Source: Oceanospirillaceae bacterium (GTDB taxonomy: Bacteria; Pseudomonadota; Gammaproteobacteria; Pseudomonadales; Balneatricaceae). From it: a stretch of DNA of 64,000 nt. Below, in pieces: positions 34,878 through 45,050 of this stretch. The notes below the pieces were generated by a model, which was not told the origin of the DNA, made no database searches, and saw only the letters and a list, made by a program, of their open reading frames with translations. Made by a program: the position numbers and the translations under genes. The first letter of the stretch is position 1, and each line of letters opens with the position of its first letter. The stretch is taken from NCBI GenBank assembly GCA_013215505.1, contig JABSQZ010000017.1:62001-126000 (forward strand), read 5' to 3'.

Positions 34878-35482
34878 CAGAAGACAGCTGAGATCGTTTG
34901 AGAAAATTTCGCGAAAAATGGTTAAGCATTTATTAAGCTAAGTTAACCAATAACGACAACATCAGGTAATGTAGTTTGATAAAACTATTCAAAATAGCTA
35001 ATTTTTAAGCAATTTTTCGCCGCTTTCGACAATTTTTTTCCTATCCGAAACTTTTTCCCACCCTTATTTGCAAAATATATAGTTGCTATAGGTATTTTGT
35101 ATAATAAAGATTACTACAAAAACCTATTTTTATGATAAAAAGTTATATAAAATTGAAATTATATAGTAATTAATACTAACAAGAGCATGAAAATGCCTAT
35201 ACAACAGCAAATAAGATTCATTTTATTCTAAATCAGTATTCAATCCTTGGTCGTTTCTATGATAGAGTTCACCAGTCTTAATTAAACATGAAGGCTCGAT
35301 AGCTTTTTTTCAACTCGGGCCCGAAAATTTGTAGTGCAAATTGTTCATGCCATATTTAATAAGCTTCATGATTTTTCATGACAGTTTGAAATAATTCATG
35401 AACTTACATGCGTTTTCAGGTCTAAACTAAAACGTTCTGAAATATGGCATTACATAATTTAAAACCTTATGAGGATAGAATT
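34878..35482. promoter_or_regulatory. Long AT-rich leader region of the opp operon
   Basis: About 600 bp with very high AT content separate the RibD-like gene from oppA. It probably holds the opp promoter and a long leader. TATAAT occurs at 35100-35105 but has no good -35 partner. No coding frame of note was seen. Regulation of opp by small RNAs is common in gammaproteobacteria, but no such sequence is identified here. Confidence 0.45.
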
Positions 35483-37126
35483 TTGATCGATAATAAAAAT
35501 AACTTTAAGAAAGTAGCAATGGCAACTGCAATTGCAGCTGCAACTGTATTCACTTCAATGTCAGCTTTCTCAGCAGTTCACCCAGTCACTGGTGAAACCC
35601 TAGCGGCAGATCAGACCTACACTTACCGTCTTTTAGATGGCATTCCAACCATGGATCCAACCCTTGGTGAAGACGTCAATGGCTCGCAAATCATGCGCGA
35701 CCTTTTTGAAGGCCTGTTAAACCAGGACGCATCCGGCGCGGAAGAGCCAGGTGTTGCACTGGGCTATGATGTTTCTGCCGACGGCAAGACTTATACCTTT
35801 AACTTACGTAAATCTAACTGGTCCAACGGCGACCCTGTAACAGCGCATGACTTTGTATACGCATGGCAGCGCGCAGTTGACCCTAAAACTGCTGCTTCGT
35901 ACCAGTGGTACATGAAGATGATGAACGTAGTAAACATCAATGCCGTTGCCGATGGCAAAATGGCTGTTGATCAGCTTGGCGTTAAAGCCGATGGCGACTA
36001 CAAGTTCGTCGTATCTCTAGATGCTCCACTACCGTATTTCGCCAGTATGGTTACTCACCCGGTAACTTTCCCGGTACATAAAGCCACTGTAGAAAAACAC
36101 GGCCAGGCATGGACCCGCCCAGAGAACATGGTTTCTAACGGCGCTTACAAGCTAACTGAGTGGGTGCTAAAAGAGCGTAACGTGCGTGAGCGCAACACGG
36201 CTTACTGGAACAACGATGCCACTATTTTAGATAAAGTTGTCGCGCTGGTTATCAACGATGAAAACCAGGCACTGATTCGCTACAAGGCGGGTGATTTAGA
36301 TCAGACTGAAGTGCCTGCTGGTCAGTACCCGGCAATGAAGAAGTCTCTTCCAAATGAAGCGACTTCATTCCCACGTCTATGTAACTATTACTACACCTTT
36401 AACTTGTCAGACAACGGACCTGAAGTATTCAAGGACCTGCGCGTTCGCAAAGCGCTTTCCTACGCAATCGATCGCGACGTCATTGTCAACAACGTCACTA
36501 AGGGTGGTCAGTACCCAGCGTACAGTTTCACTCCTGCGGCTACCTCTGGCTTCAAGATGCCAACCATCGACTACTCTAAGTGGTCACAAAAAGATCGTGA
36601 CGCAAAGGCAGTTGCACTACTGGCAGAAGCTGGCTACGGCAAAGGCATGAAGACACTTAAGTTCGATATGCTCTACAACTCTTCTGAATCACACAAGAAA
36701 ATCGCCACTGTTATGGCGCAAATGTGGAAGCAGAAGCTTGGTGTTGAAGCGGTACTGGCTAACCAAGAGTGGAAAACATTCCTTGAAACACGTAAAACAG
36801 GCGGATTCCAGCTGGCGCGTGGGGCATGGTGTGGTGACTACAACGAAGCTTCTACTTTCTTAGACCTAGTCACTACTGAAGCAGGTTACAACCACGGTCG
36901 CTGGGTTAACAAAGAAGTTGACCAGTTAATGTCAGATGCTAAAACTGCAACAGACCCTAACATCAACTACACCCGTGTTGAACAGATCATGGCTGCCGAT
37001 ATGCCGGTAATCCCTGTTTACCACTACACTGGTGTACTAATGTTGAAGGAAAACTTCAAAGGTTATCCGATCAACAACGTTCAAACTACAACTTACAGCC
37101 GTGTAATGTACAAGACTGCTAAGTAA
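35483..37126 (+). CDS. oppA: Oligopeptide ABC transporter substrate-binding protein OppA
   Basis: OppA captures peptides in the periplasm and delivers them to OppBC. The likely start is TTG at 35483, seven bases after GAGGA; this gives a clean signal peptide (NNFKKVAMATAIAAATVFTS, cleavage near AFSA). An ATG at 35444 would add 13 unlikely residues. The mature protein has the SBP family 5 features: IPTMDPTLGEDVNGSQIMR, LFEGLLNQD, DFVYAWQRAVDPKTA, ALSYAIDRD. A terminator follows, with oppB further downstream, so oppA is probably made in excess over the rest. Confidence 0.95.
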   Translation: MIDNKNNFKKVAMATAIAAATVFTSMSAFSAVHPVTGETLAADQTYTYRLLDGIPTMDPTLGEDVNGSQIMRDLFEGLLNQDASGAEEPGVALGYDVSADGKTYTFNLRKSNWSNGDPVTAHDFVYAWQRAVDPKTAASYQWYMKMMNVVNINAVADGKMAVDQLGVKADGDYKFVVSLDAPLPYFASMVTHPVTFPVHKATVEKHGQAWTRPENMVSNGAYKLTEWVLKERNVRERNTAYWNNDATILDKVVALVINDENQALIRYKAGDLDQTEVPAGQYPAMKKSLPNEATSFPRLCNYYYTFNLSDNGPEVFKDLRVRKALSYAIDRDVIVNNVTKGGQYPAYSFTPAATSGFKMPTIDYSKWSQKDRDAKAVALLAEAGYGKGMKTLKFDMLYNSSESHKKIATVMAQMWKQKLGVEAVLANQEWKTFLETRKTGGFQLARGAWCGDYNEASTFLDLVTTEAGYNHGRWVNKEVDQLMSDAKTATDPNINYTRVEQIMAADMPVIPVYHYTGVLMLKENFKGYPINNVQTTTYSRVMYKTAK

Positions 37127-37136
37127 TTTTGACTAC

Positions 37137-37172
37137 TAAAACACCGCACCCTCAAAAGTGCGGTGTTTTTTT
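37137..37172 (+). terminator. Intercistronic terminator between oppA and oppB
   Basis: The stem AAAACACCGCAC / GTGCGGTGTTTT with an 8-base loop is followed by seven T. It lies 10 bp after the oppA stop. Since oppB follows without an obvious strong promoter, partial read-through would give more OppA than membrane subunits. Confidence 0.9.
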
Positions 37173-37302
37173 ATACTCTTTAAACCACATTTTCGTGGTT
37201 GCACACATAATAAAATGACAATTGAGCATCGACCAGATAGTCCGCTACGGCTAATCCCTGTAGACACCTATTTGCTTGAGCGATAGTCAAGGTCTTACCA
37301 AC

Positions 37303-38226
37303 ATGTTCAGTTTTATTGTACGGCGTATCTTTTCTTCGATACCAACCATGCTTATCCTAATTCTTATCTCTTTTGCTTTAATGCGCTTTGCCCCGGGCAG
37401 CCCATTTTCGACCGAAAGAGGTTTACCACCCGAAGTCCTTGCCAACCTGGAAGCCAAATACGGTTTGAACTTACCTTGGTTTGAACAGCTATTCACCTAT
37501 ATTAAAAACATCCTGTTCCACTTTGATTTTGGTCCCTCTTTTAAATATAAAGATATCTCAGTCAACGAGATTCTGGCCCAGGGCTTCCCTGTTACTTTGA
37601 CTTATGGTCTCTGGTCATTTGTGGTCGCCGTTACTGTCGGTATCCCGCTGGGAATTATCGCCGCTATCCGCCATAACACGGCGCTTGATTACGCCGCTGT
37701 CGGTATCACTATAGGTGCCCAGGTACTGCCTAACTTCGTGATGGCACCGATATTAGTGATTATATTCAGCCTGTGGCTGGAATGGCTCCCAGGAGGCGGT
37801 TGGAATGGTGGACAGTGGCAATACGTAATTCTGCCGGTGATTGCCCTCTCTACCAGTTATATGGCCAGCATCGCCCGTATTGCTCGCTCTTCAATGCTGG
37901 AAGTGCTGCACTCTAACTTTATCCGCACCGCCAAGGCCAAGGGCCTGCCGATGCGTAACATAATATTACGCCATGCACTTAAACCCGCACTGCTACCGGT
38001 AGTGACTTATCTCGGCCCCGCTTTTGTCGGCATGATCACCGGGTCTGTCGTCATAGATATGTACTTCAGTACCGGCGGTATGGGTCAGTTCTTTGTCGAT
38101 GCAGCACTGAGTCGCGATTATTCACTACTGATGGGTGTCACCATATTATTTGGTGTTATGACCATATTATTCAACGCGGTTGTCGACATAGCCTACGCCT
38201 GGCTTGACCCTAAGATTAGATTGTAA
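37303..38226 (+). CDS. oppB: Oligopeptide ABC transporter permease OppB
   Basis: The 307-residue protein has about six membrane helices and the binding-protein-dependent permease motif with the EAA-loop RTAKAKGLPMRNIILRHALKPALLP. The N-terminal FIVRRIFSSIPTMLILILIS and RFAPGSPF are typical of OppB/DppB. ATG at 37303 is chosen over TTG 37276. It pairs with OppC, 12 bp downstream, to form the inner-membrane channel. Confidence 0.95.
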   Translation: MFSFIVRRIFSSIPTMLILILISFALMRFAPGSPFSTERGLPPEVLANLEAKYGLNLPWFEQLFTYIKNILFHFDFGPSFKYKDISVNEILAQGFPVTLTYGLWSFVVAVTVGIPLGIIAAIRHNTALDYAAVGITIGAQVLPNFVMAPILVIIFSLWLEWLPGGGWNGGQWQYVILPVIALSTSYMASIARIARSSMLEVLHSNFIRTAKAKGLPMRNIILRHALKPALLPVVTYLGPAFVGMITGSVVIDMYFSTGGMGQFFVDAALSRDYSLLMGVTILFGVMTILFNAVVDIAYAWLDPKIRL

Positions 38227-38238
38227 GAGAGCAGACAA

Positions 38239-39168
38239 ATGTTAGTAAACAAAAAGAAAATGGAGTCAATGGCTGACAGCATGTCAAGCCATGCTCCCAT
38301 TGAAGGCCGGTCCCTGTGGCAAGACGCTATGGGCCGATTTATGCACAATAAGGCCGCCCTGATCAGTCTGATTGTATTAGTTACTATGATTGCAACTTCC
38401 TTCATTGGGCCCTATTTAAGCCCCTGGGATTTTGAATCTATCGACTGGGCACTGTTGGGTAACGCAGCCGAGATGGGTGCCCCCTCGATTGAGAACGGTC
38501 ACTACTTCGGCACTGACGATTTAGGGCGCGATCAATTCGCCCGGGTCATGGTCGGTACGCAGATTTCACTGATGGTCGGTATTGTAGGTACAGCAGTAGC
38601 CGTTGTCGTGGGGGTACTTTACGGTGCCATCTCCGGCTATTTTGGTGGCCGCCTGGATAACGTGATGATGCGCTTTGTCGATATCTTGATGTCTATTCCC
38701 TACATGTTCATTTTGATCATCTTATTTGTGATGTTTGGACGCTCTATCTACCTGTTATTTATCGGTCTGGGACTTTTCTCCTGGATGGATATGGCACGTA
38801 TTGTACGCGGACAGACTCTGGCGATAAAACATAAGGAATATATAGAGGCGGCGGTAGCTGCTGGAGTCAGCGATTTCAAAATTATTCTAAAACATATTGT
38901 CCCAAACTTGCTGGGGATAGTGGTTGTTTACACTTCACTGTTAATTCCCGGGCTGATTCTGACGGAGAGCTTCATCTCTTTCTTGGGACTGGGCATACAA
39001 GAACCCCTGACTTCCTGGGGTGCATTGATCAATGACGGTGCTAAAACCATTCAGTACGGTACTTTATGGCAGTTGCTATTCCCACTGGCTTTCTTTGTTA
39101 CAGGCCTATTTTGTTTCTTTTTTATTGGCGATGGTTTGCGTGACGCATTCGATCCTAAAGATCGCTAG
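38239..39168 (+). CDS. oppC: Oligopeptide ABC transporter permease OppC
   Basis: The 309-residue protein has the N-terminal Opp-type segment (SLWQDAMGRFMHNKAALISL), LGTDDLGRDQF-like FGTDDLGRDQFARVMVG, about six helices and the EAA loop YIEAAVAAGVSDFKIILKHIVPN. It is followed by oppDF after 9 bp. Together with OppB it forms the peptide channel in the inner membrane. Assignment is firm from sequence and position. Confidence 0.95.
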   Translation: MLVNKKKMESMADSMSSHAPIEGRSLWQDAMGRFMHNKAALISLIVLVTMIATSFIGPYLSPWDFESIDWALLGNAAEMGAPSIENGHYFGTDDLGRDQFARVMVGTQISLMVGIVGTAVAVVVGVLYGAISGYFGGRLDNVMMRFVDILMSIPYMFILIILFVMFGRSIYLLFIGLGLFSWMDMARIVRGQTLAIKHKEYIEAAVAAGVSDFKIILKHIVPNLLGIVVVYTSLLIPGLILTESFISFLGLGIQEPLTSWGALINDGAKTIQYGTLWQLLFPLAFFVTGLFCFFFIGDGLRDAFDPKDR

Positions 39169-39177
39169 GGGAATCTC

Positions 39178-41019
39178 ATGACAGATCTGATAAAACCTAT
39201 ATTTAGTGTAGATGATTTAAAAATTACTTTTTCCACCCAGGACGGGGATGTAGAAGCCGTTAAAGGCGTTAACTTCCACATCAATCCCGGTGAATGTGTC
39301 GGTATCGTTGGCGAGAGTGGCTCCGGAAAAAGCCAGACATTTATGGCCGCTATGGGCCTGCTGGCCGATAATGGCACGGCCACTGGCCAGATTAATTTCC
39401 AGGATCACAATCTGCTGGAACTTAGTACCGCCCAGTTGAACCATGTTCGCGGCAAAAACATGTCAATGATCTTCCAGGATCCACTGACCTCTCTGACACC
39501 GCACATGACGATTTTGCAACAGATGCGCGAAGTGGTTAAGTTGCACATGCAGATGAGCCAAAAAGACACTGACGCTATGTGTCGCCAGTGGATAGACCGA
39601 GTGCGCATAGCCGAGGCAGAGCGGCGCTTAAATCAGTATCCACATGAACTTTCCGGTGGCATGCGTCAGCGGGTAATGATTGCTATGTCGATGCTCTGTG
39701 ACCCGTCGCTATTGATCGCCGATGAACCTACGACTGCTTTGGATGTTACAGTACAAGCCGAAATTCTCGATCTGATGGACGAGTTGAAGCGCGAAAAAGG
39801 CACCGCCATTGCCCTGATCACCCATGATATGGGTGTAGTAGCGCGTATGTGTGACCGCATTCACGTGATGCGTCACGGCCAGTATGTTGAAGAGGGGGGA
39901 GTAGAAGATATTTTCTATAACCCGCAGCACGCCTATACCAAAATGCTACTGGATTCGATGCCGCGCATCGATAATCCGGACAAGACTTCTCACCATAAAT
40001 TGAAGCCTATTGATCAGCAAACGTCCGCTGAAAACTTCCTGGAAGTCGACGATGTTAAAGTGCATTTCGATATCAAGATTAATGGTGGCCTGTGGCCTAA
40101 AACAGTACCGTTAAAAGCGGTCGACGGAGTCAGTTTCAAGCTTCGCCCCGGTGAGACATTAGGTATAGTCGGTGAGAGCGGCTGCGGAAAATCAACCTTG
40201 GCCCGCGCCGTACTGCAACTGATACCACCCACTGATGGAACCGTCACTTGGCTGGGTAAGCCTCTCAATGGCCTGAGCAGAGCGCAGTTAAAGGATAAGC
40301 GCAAAGACCTGCAAATAGTTTTCCAGGACCCGCTGGCCAGTTTAGATCCGCGTATGACTATCTCTGACTCAATCAGAGAGCCACTAGTGACATTCGCCTC
40401 ACATATGTCTCGCAAAGAGATGCAAGAGCAAGTGCTGCAGATGATGGATAAAGTTGGTCTGGAACGTAACATGATCAATCGCTATCCCCATGAACTATCT
40501 GGTGGTCAGAATCAGCGAGTGGGTATTGCCCGCGCTATGATCATGAAGCCCAAGTTAGTGATCTGTGACGAAGCGGTATCGGCACTGGATGTCTCTGTAC
40601 AGGCACAGATCATCGAATTACTGATGGATCTGCAGGAAGAGTTTAAACTATCACTACTGTTTATCTCTCACGATTTAGCCGTAGTACGAGAAGTATCGCA
40701 TCGGATAATGGTATTGTATTTGGGACGTGTGGTAGAGATGGCAGAATCAAAAGACATCTATGCCAACCCAATGCACCCTTATACTAAGCAGCTGATTTCG
40801 GCGGTACCTGTGCCAGATCCTAAGATCGAACGCGCCCGTAAGTCGATCAAGATTCCGGGCGAGTTGCCCTCGCCGATGGATCCAACTGCCAAGCTTAAAT
40901 TCATGCCCTCCAAGCTTAGAGCCGGAGAGACAAATTACATTCCCAAGTTGATAGAACACAACCCGGGACATTTTGTCGCCGAGCACGATAGCCTAACTGA
41001 CCTGCAAGCGACCGGTTAA
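39178..41019 (+). CDS. Fused oligopeptide ABC transporter ATPase OppDF
   Basis: The 613-residue protein joins two ATPases that are separate as OppD and OppF in E. coli. First domain: Walker A GESGSGKS (45-52), LSGGMRQRVMIA and LLIADEPTTALD. Second domain, from about residue 285: GESGCGKS, LSGGQNQRVGIARAM and LVICDEAVSALD. An Opp-type C-terminal extension follows each domain (HAYTKMLLDSMPR and HPYTKQLISAVPVPDP). It should energise peptide uptake via OppBC. GGGGA precedes the ATG. Confidence 0.94.
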   Translation: MTDLIKPIFSVDDLKITFSTQDGDVEAVKGVNFHINPGECVGIVGESGSGKSQTFMAAMGLLADNGTATGQINFQDHNLLELSTAQLNHVRGKNMSMIFQDPLTSLTPHMTILQQMREVVKLHMQMSQKDTDAMCRQWIDRVRIAEAERRLNQYPHELSGGMRQRVMIAMSMLCDPSLLIADEPTTALDVTVQAEILDLMDELKREKGTAIALITHDMGVVARMCDRIHVMRHGQYVEEGGVEDIFYNPQHAYTKMLLDSMPRIDNPDKTSHHKLKPIDQQTSAENFLEVDDVKVHFDIKINGGLWPKTVPLKAVDGVSFKLRPGETLGIVGESGCGKSTLARAVLQLIPPTDGTVTWLGKPLNGLSRAQLKDKRKDLQIVFQDPLASLDPRMTISDSIREPLVTFASHMSRKEMQEQVLQMMDKVGLERNMINRYPHELSGGQNQRVGIARAMIMKPKLVICDEAVSALDVSVQAQIIELLMDLQEEFKLSLLFISHDLAVVREVSHRIMVLYLGRVVEMAESKDIYANPMHPYTKQLISAVPVPDPKIERARKSIKIPGELPSPMDPTAKLKFMPSKLRAGETNYIPKLIEHNPGHFVAEHDSLTDLQATG

Positions 41020-41034
41020 CCCCGAGCAAACAAT

Positions 41035-41066
41035 AAGCCCTGCATTTGATGCGGGGCTTTTTTTTG
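41035..41066 (+). terminator. Rho-independent terminator of the opp operon
   Basis: The stem GCCCTGCA / TGCGGGGC (one G-T pair) with loop TTTGA is followed by nine T. It lies about 16 bp after the oppDF stop codon and ends the opp operon. Confidence 0.92.
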
Positions 41067-41257
41067 AGCAAAGTTTAGGTTTTTTTCCCTGAGCTGGGCA
41101 TTGCCAAAAATCGCTGCATGCAACATAAACTACTGTGGGAAATCTGCTGCAAATATAAGCCATGCCAATCCTTGAAGAACAATGCAAATAACCCTAAAAT
41201 ATTTGCCCGATATTGTTTTCTTTTGCACCTCACACAAAATTCAAGGCGACTACATCC

Positions 41258-42148
41258 ATGCTCGATCTAATCAAGATTTTTTGTAAAACCGTCGAGCTTG
41301 GCAGTTTCTCAAAAACCGCTGAATTACTAAAAATGGCCCCCTCATCGGTCGCCAGAAGCATCGATAACTTAGAGCGACAATTGCAAGTCACTTTATTTAA
41401 ACGCAGCACCCGGTCATTGATCTTGACCGATCAGGGTCAGAGTTATTACGCCGGCGCAGAAAATTTATTGCTGCGGTCTGAGCAGCTAATCGCCGAGGTC
41501 AGAAACCAGCAGCACAATCCTCAGGGACTGATTAAGGTTTCGGTGTTTGAAAGTTTTGGCAGACTGTTTTTATGTCGCTATATGAGTGAGTTTTTAACCC
41601 TTTATCCGCGCATAAAAATTGAATTAAACTTCGACAATCACAACGTAGATTTGAGTCGCGATGCCATAGATCTGGCGATCAGAATTGGTCACCCTCAGGA
41701 CTCCAGTCTAAGAGCCCGCAAGTTATTAACCAACACGACCTGTATCTGCGCAAGTCCCGCGTATTGGCAACAGCACCGAGCACCAGACACCGCCATTGAA
41801 CTTACTGAGCACAATTGCCTGCTATTAAACCCACACAGACAAAAGAACTACTGGCACTTTATTTATGCAGGGGAACAGAGCAAAGTGCTGATTAACGGAA
41901 ATTTAAGCGCCCGTGGTGGTAGCGCTTTACTGGCTGCAGCATTAGATGGGCTAGGGGTAGTGCAGCTTTCAACCTGGCTGCTGAACCCCTACATTGAATC
42001 CGGGGAACTAATACCCGTATTGCAACAGTGGCAGCCATCGTTGACCCAGCAGGGCAGCGGCGAAATCTTCGCCCTCTACCACAGCGACTACCTGAAACCA
42101 GGAGTCAGACTCCTCATAGATTTCCTGCTAGAAAAGCTACAGAGCTAA
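41258..42148 (+). CDS. LysR-family transcriptional regulator
   Basis: The 296-residue protein has the LysR HTH at the N-terminus (MLDLIKIFCKTVELGSFSKTAELLKMAPSSVARSIDNLE, about 1-60) and a periplasmic-binding-protein-like effector domain. ATG at 41258 is chosen because the frame upstream to 41213 lacks conservation. The C-terminal half contains INGNLSARGGSALLAAALDGLG, typical of the CrgA-like group. The target genes are not evident: the neighbours are the opp operon and a chemoreceptor. Confidence 0.88.
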   Translation: MLDLIKIFCKTVELGSFSKTAELLKMAPSSVARSIDNLERQLQVTLFKRSTRSLILTDQGQSYYAGAENLLLRSEQLIAEVRNQQHNPQGLIKVSVFESFGRLFLCRYMSEFLTLYPRIKIELNFDNHNVDLSRDAIDLAIRIGHPQDSSLRARKLLTNTTCICASPAYWQQHRAPDTAIELTEHNCLLLNPHRQKNYWHFIYAGEQSKVLINGNLSARGGSALLAAALDGLGVVQLSTWLLNPYIESGELIPVLQQWQPSLTQQGSGEIFALYHSDYLKPGVRLLIDFLLEKLQS

Positions 42149-42190
42149 CTTCCAACTTCCAACTTCCGACTTACGACTTACAACTTGCGA
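42149..42190. repeat. Heptamer tandem array 5 (mixed units)
   Basis: Six units follow directly after the lysR stop codon without a gap: CTTCCAA, CTTCCAA, CTTCCGA, CTTACGA, CTTACAA, CTTGCGA. It is the array that shows best that the CTTACGA and CTTCCAA types are variants of one repeat. The chemoreceptor gene ends on the other strand at 42199; in its sense the units read TCGCAAG, TTGTAAG, TCGTAAG, TCGGAAG, TTGGAAG. Confidence 0.92.
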
Positions 42191-42198
42191 CTGGTATT

Positions 42199-44154
42199 TC
42201 AAACCTTAAACTGATTTAAGATGCCGTTTAACCGCACTATTGAACTGGCCGATTGCTCACTGGTCTTGGCACTTTGATCGGAGATCTCGGCACTACGCTG
42301 ACTCAAGGCATATACAGTTGTGACTTTTTCACTGACTTGATTAGTCACTTGCGACTGTTCATTACAAGCAGAGGCCACTGATGACATAGTCTCTTTTAAT
42401 TGTAGCAGCGACTGTTCTATTTCAGTGAAACTGTTTTGTGTATCTATGACGTGATCTTTATTAATTTGGGCACTCTTTAAACTGCTCTCAATGGTGCTAA
42501 CTGCGCGGTCAGATTCAGCCTGTAAATTGGTAATAATAGTTTCTATTTCCTGAGCCGACCCCTGAGTTCTGTTTGCCAGTGAGCGCACTTCATCTGCTAC
42601 TACGGCGAAACCCCTGCCCGCCTCACCCGCTCTGGCTGCCTCTATAGCGGCATTCAATGCCAGCAAATTGGTTTGCTGAGTCATGCTTTTAATAACCCCG
42701 ATCACTCCTCCAATAGCTGTGGCTTCTTTGGCCAAGTTGCCAATGACCTCGTGGGTCATATTGATATCTATGTGCAGTTGCTCAACTGACTCCACACTGG
42801 AATGAGATGACTTAATGCCACTGTTAACTGAGTCATTTGCTGTGTTAACTATGTCATTGGAAGCCGCTGTATCGACCGAAATATCTTTGGCGCTGGCTGA
42901 TAACTCTTCAATAGATACTGAGATAGAATTGGTTTCTCCCAACTGCTGCTCCAGAGCTGCCTTAGATTCCACCGCCATAGTGACATTAGAGTTAGCATAA
43001 CCTTCCACTTCAGATGAAGAGCGCTGCGAGTTGGCAACTAAGTTTTGAATTTGCTCTATAAAGGTATTAAAACTGTTGGCTAATTGACCAATTTCATCCC
43101 GCGAATTCAACTCTACCCGCTTAGTGAGATCCCCGTCGCCGTCGGATATATCCACTAGTCTGTCTAATAACTGTCGCAAGCCTTTAGTAATATTGTCACC
43201 GATGAACCAGATAATTGAGAGGCTGGCGACAATGATAGCCAGAATTACCAGCAAGCCATTTTGCCGTAAGTTGGAAACAGTCTCTAAGGTATGACCTGCA
43301 TCTTTATCTAAGCTTTTCCACTGGCTAAGGATTTGATTGAGCATCTTTTCATTAATGCCCTGGGTCTGCTCAGAGATAACCGTATTGGTACTATCGATGC
43401 GCTTATTCATCGCTGCGATCTTAATGTACTCTTGCTCAAGCTGTTCTGTTAGCTCGCGCAATTGCTTTAGCGGGATAGACTTTTGCCTGGAGGCGATCTT
43501 TTTCATTTCTATTAGCTGGTAATAAATACCGGCAACTTCCAGCTCTGAGCGCTCCAGCAAAGTGGCTGATCCAGTGCTCAAATATAAGTTGAAATAGGCT
43601 CTGGAGGCCAATAGCTTTTGGGTGAGTCTCGAGGAAATAGACACCAGTTCAGAGTCGCTGTCTTTTATGGCGAACTCTGTTAAATCTACTGACATCTTTT
43701 CTAACAGGGGTCCTACCTGGTTATTGACTATACTGGCTGCGGTGAGCTTGTCATCAACTAGCGGGAACATTTGTGTTTCAATTAACTGCGTTAATTGGCT
43801 ATTTGCAGTACTGAGTTCAGTCAGTAAACTCGCTTGCTGCTGGTCAGCTTCAGTTTTTGCCGCACTTAGCAACTGCTCGAACTCCACCCCCAGTTGGGTG
43901 AATTTAGTTTTTATCTGTTGGTTTGCCCGCAGCTGATAGTCTTTTTGCAGTTGATCTCTGACCGTAATGTTTTTTACCATCAATAGTGAGGAGCCGTTTT
44001 TTGCCTGATCAAAAATATAATTTTTTAACGCTTGGGTATTATTGATGGTGCTGGTTAAACCCAGGTAGAAGTAGCCGCTAAAACCCAGCAAGCACACCAA
44101 CAAAATAGCATTACCGACACTGAGCTTTGCCTTAACGGATAAATTATTTAACAT
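42199..44154 (-). CDS. Methyl-accepting chemotaxis protein
   Basis: The 651-residue protein has TM1 (about 15-33), a long helical periplasmic domain of about 270 residues, TM2 (about 305-325), a HAMP domain ([17 protein letters not shown], then [19 protein letters not shown]) and the cytoplasmic signalling domain with the hairpin tip [21 protein letters not shown]. It should control flagellar motility through CheA/CheW; no che genes are in the window. The ATG at 44154 overlaps by one base (TGATG) the stop of an upstream gene for a periplasmic repeat protein. The ligand is unknown. Confidence 0.93.
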   Translation of the reverse strand: MLNNLSVKAKLSVGNAILLVCLLGFSGYFYLGLTSTINNTQALKNYIFDQAKNGSSLLMVKNITVRDQLQKDYQLRANQQIKTKFTQLGVEFEQLLSAAKTEADQQQASLLTELSTANSQLTQLIETQMFPLVDDKLTAASIVNNQVGPLLEKMSVDLTEFAIKDSDSELVSISSRLTQKLLASRAYFNLYLSTGSATLLERSELEVAGIYYQLIEMKKIASRQKSIPLKQLRELTEQLEQEYIKIAAMNKRIDSTNTVISEQTQGINEKMLNQILSQWKSLDKDAGHTLETVSNLRQNGLLVILAIIVASLSIIWFIGDNITKGLRQLLDRLVDISDGDGDLTKRVELNSRDEIGQLANSFNTFIEQIQNLVANSQRSSSEVEGYANSNVTMAVESKAALEQQLGETNSISVSIEELSASAKDISVDTAASNDIVNTANDSVNSGIKSSHSSVESVEQLHIDINMTHEVIGNLAKEATAIGGVIGVIKSMTQQTNLLALNAAIEAARAGEAGRGFAVVADEVRSLANRTQGSAQEIETIITNLQAESDRAVSTIESSLKSAQINKDHVIDTQNSFTEIEQSLLQLKETMSSVASACNEQSQVTNQVSEKVTTVYALSQRSAEISDQSAKTSEQSASSIVRLNGILNQFKV

Positions 44155-45050
44155 CAATTAGACCTCTTTTCTAATAGTATTTGCGCGCCTCTGTTAAGAC
44201 GGACAATTTGCGCATAGACATCACTAGGACTAATTTTACCCTGTGGAATTTCCTGTCTGGTCATTGGCGCTATCTTTAATTTCAGGGTAATACGGGTTAC
44301 ATCGGCAATGACATTACCGGTTGCATCATAAGCATCTTCAGGTTTAATGTCGCCCACTGGGAATGCCGGTACCACTAAGGGCTTTAACTTTAACTTGCGC
44401 TCAATCAGCGCCAACTTATAGAGCAATTTAAACAGCTGAATAGTGACATCTTGCGGAGTTTTGTCGCTGACTGATTGCAAGCCTGGGAGCTGCATAGGTT
44501 TATTCATGCGCTCAGCTATAACGATCAAGCCCTGCTCTATCATCAGTGCATTACGCATCACCGCAGCGGGGGCTACAGGCTTAACCAAAGCATCCATCAG
44601 ATAGGAGGCACGCCAAATTTTTTGATAGACATCTGAAGCTGTTTTACTGGATTTTGCCGGAGTTACTTGCGCCACAGTTAAATTCAATGACTGAACTATT
44701 TTTCCGATTTCCTGTTCGGCCTGATCAATGATAGCCAATACATTTTTTGACTTAACTCTCTTGCTCGGCAATTTGGGGATTTGCAGTGCCGATAGATTGT
44801 TCTGCTGTTGGAATCGCTGAATCTTTTCTAACAGTTCCAGGCCTTTAGTGTAGGCATGCACGGGAGTTTTCCCCACTTGAATACCTGGAGTACGTGTTGG
44901 CGTATTAGGGGCGTAATGCATTTTCAACGCATCTAATTCGGCAATTACTATGCGTACTTTATGATAGACATCGGAGATAGAGACGGCATAAGTTTGTAAA
45001 GGGAGTAACAACATCAAAAAAACGAAGAATATCTTTTGATAATTTTTCAT
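44154..45050 (-). CDS. Periplasmic protein of about 38-residue helical repeats
   Basis: I do not recognise this family. The 298-residue protein has a signal peptide (1-22). The mature part consists of repeats that start with a motif like xSDVYx[12 protein letters not shown] (25-), [11 protein letters not shown] (63-), [10 protein letters not shown] (101-), [11 protein letters not shown] (138-), [11 protein letters not shown] (199-), [11 protein letters not shown] (237-) and [11 protein letters not shown] (275-). Spacing is about 38 residues. Each repeat is likely a helical hairpin, like TPR-type arrays. AGAGG precedes the ATG. Being cotranscribed and coupled with the chemoreceptor, it may bind its ligand or modulate it; this is inference. 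Confidence 0.8.
   Translation of the reverse strand: MKNYQKIFFVFLMLLLPLQTYAVSISDVYHKVRIVIAELDALKMHYAPNTPTRTPGIQVGKTPVHAYTKGLELLEKIQRFQQQNNLSALQIPKLPSKRVKSKNVLAIIDQAEQEIGKIVQSLNLTVAQVTPAKSSKTASDVYQKIWRASYLMDALVKPVAPAAVMRNALMIEQGLIVIAERMNKPMQLPGLQSVSDKTPQDVTIQLFKLLYKLALIERKLKLKPLVVPAFPVGDIKPEDAYDATGNVIADVTRITLKLKIAPMTRQEIPQGKISPSDVYAQIVRLNRGAQILLEKRSN

Noticed and set aside
40014-40478. 154-residue open frame antisense to oppDF
   Set aside because: It is a shadow of the strongly conserved ATPase gene, as are several other long antisense frames in fbp, rpsA and the EamA genes.
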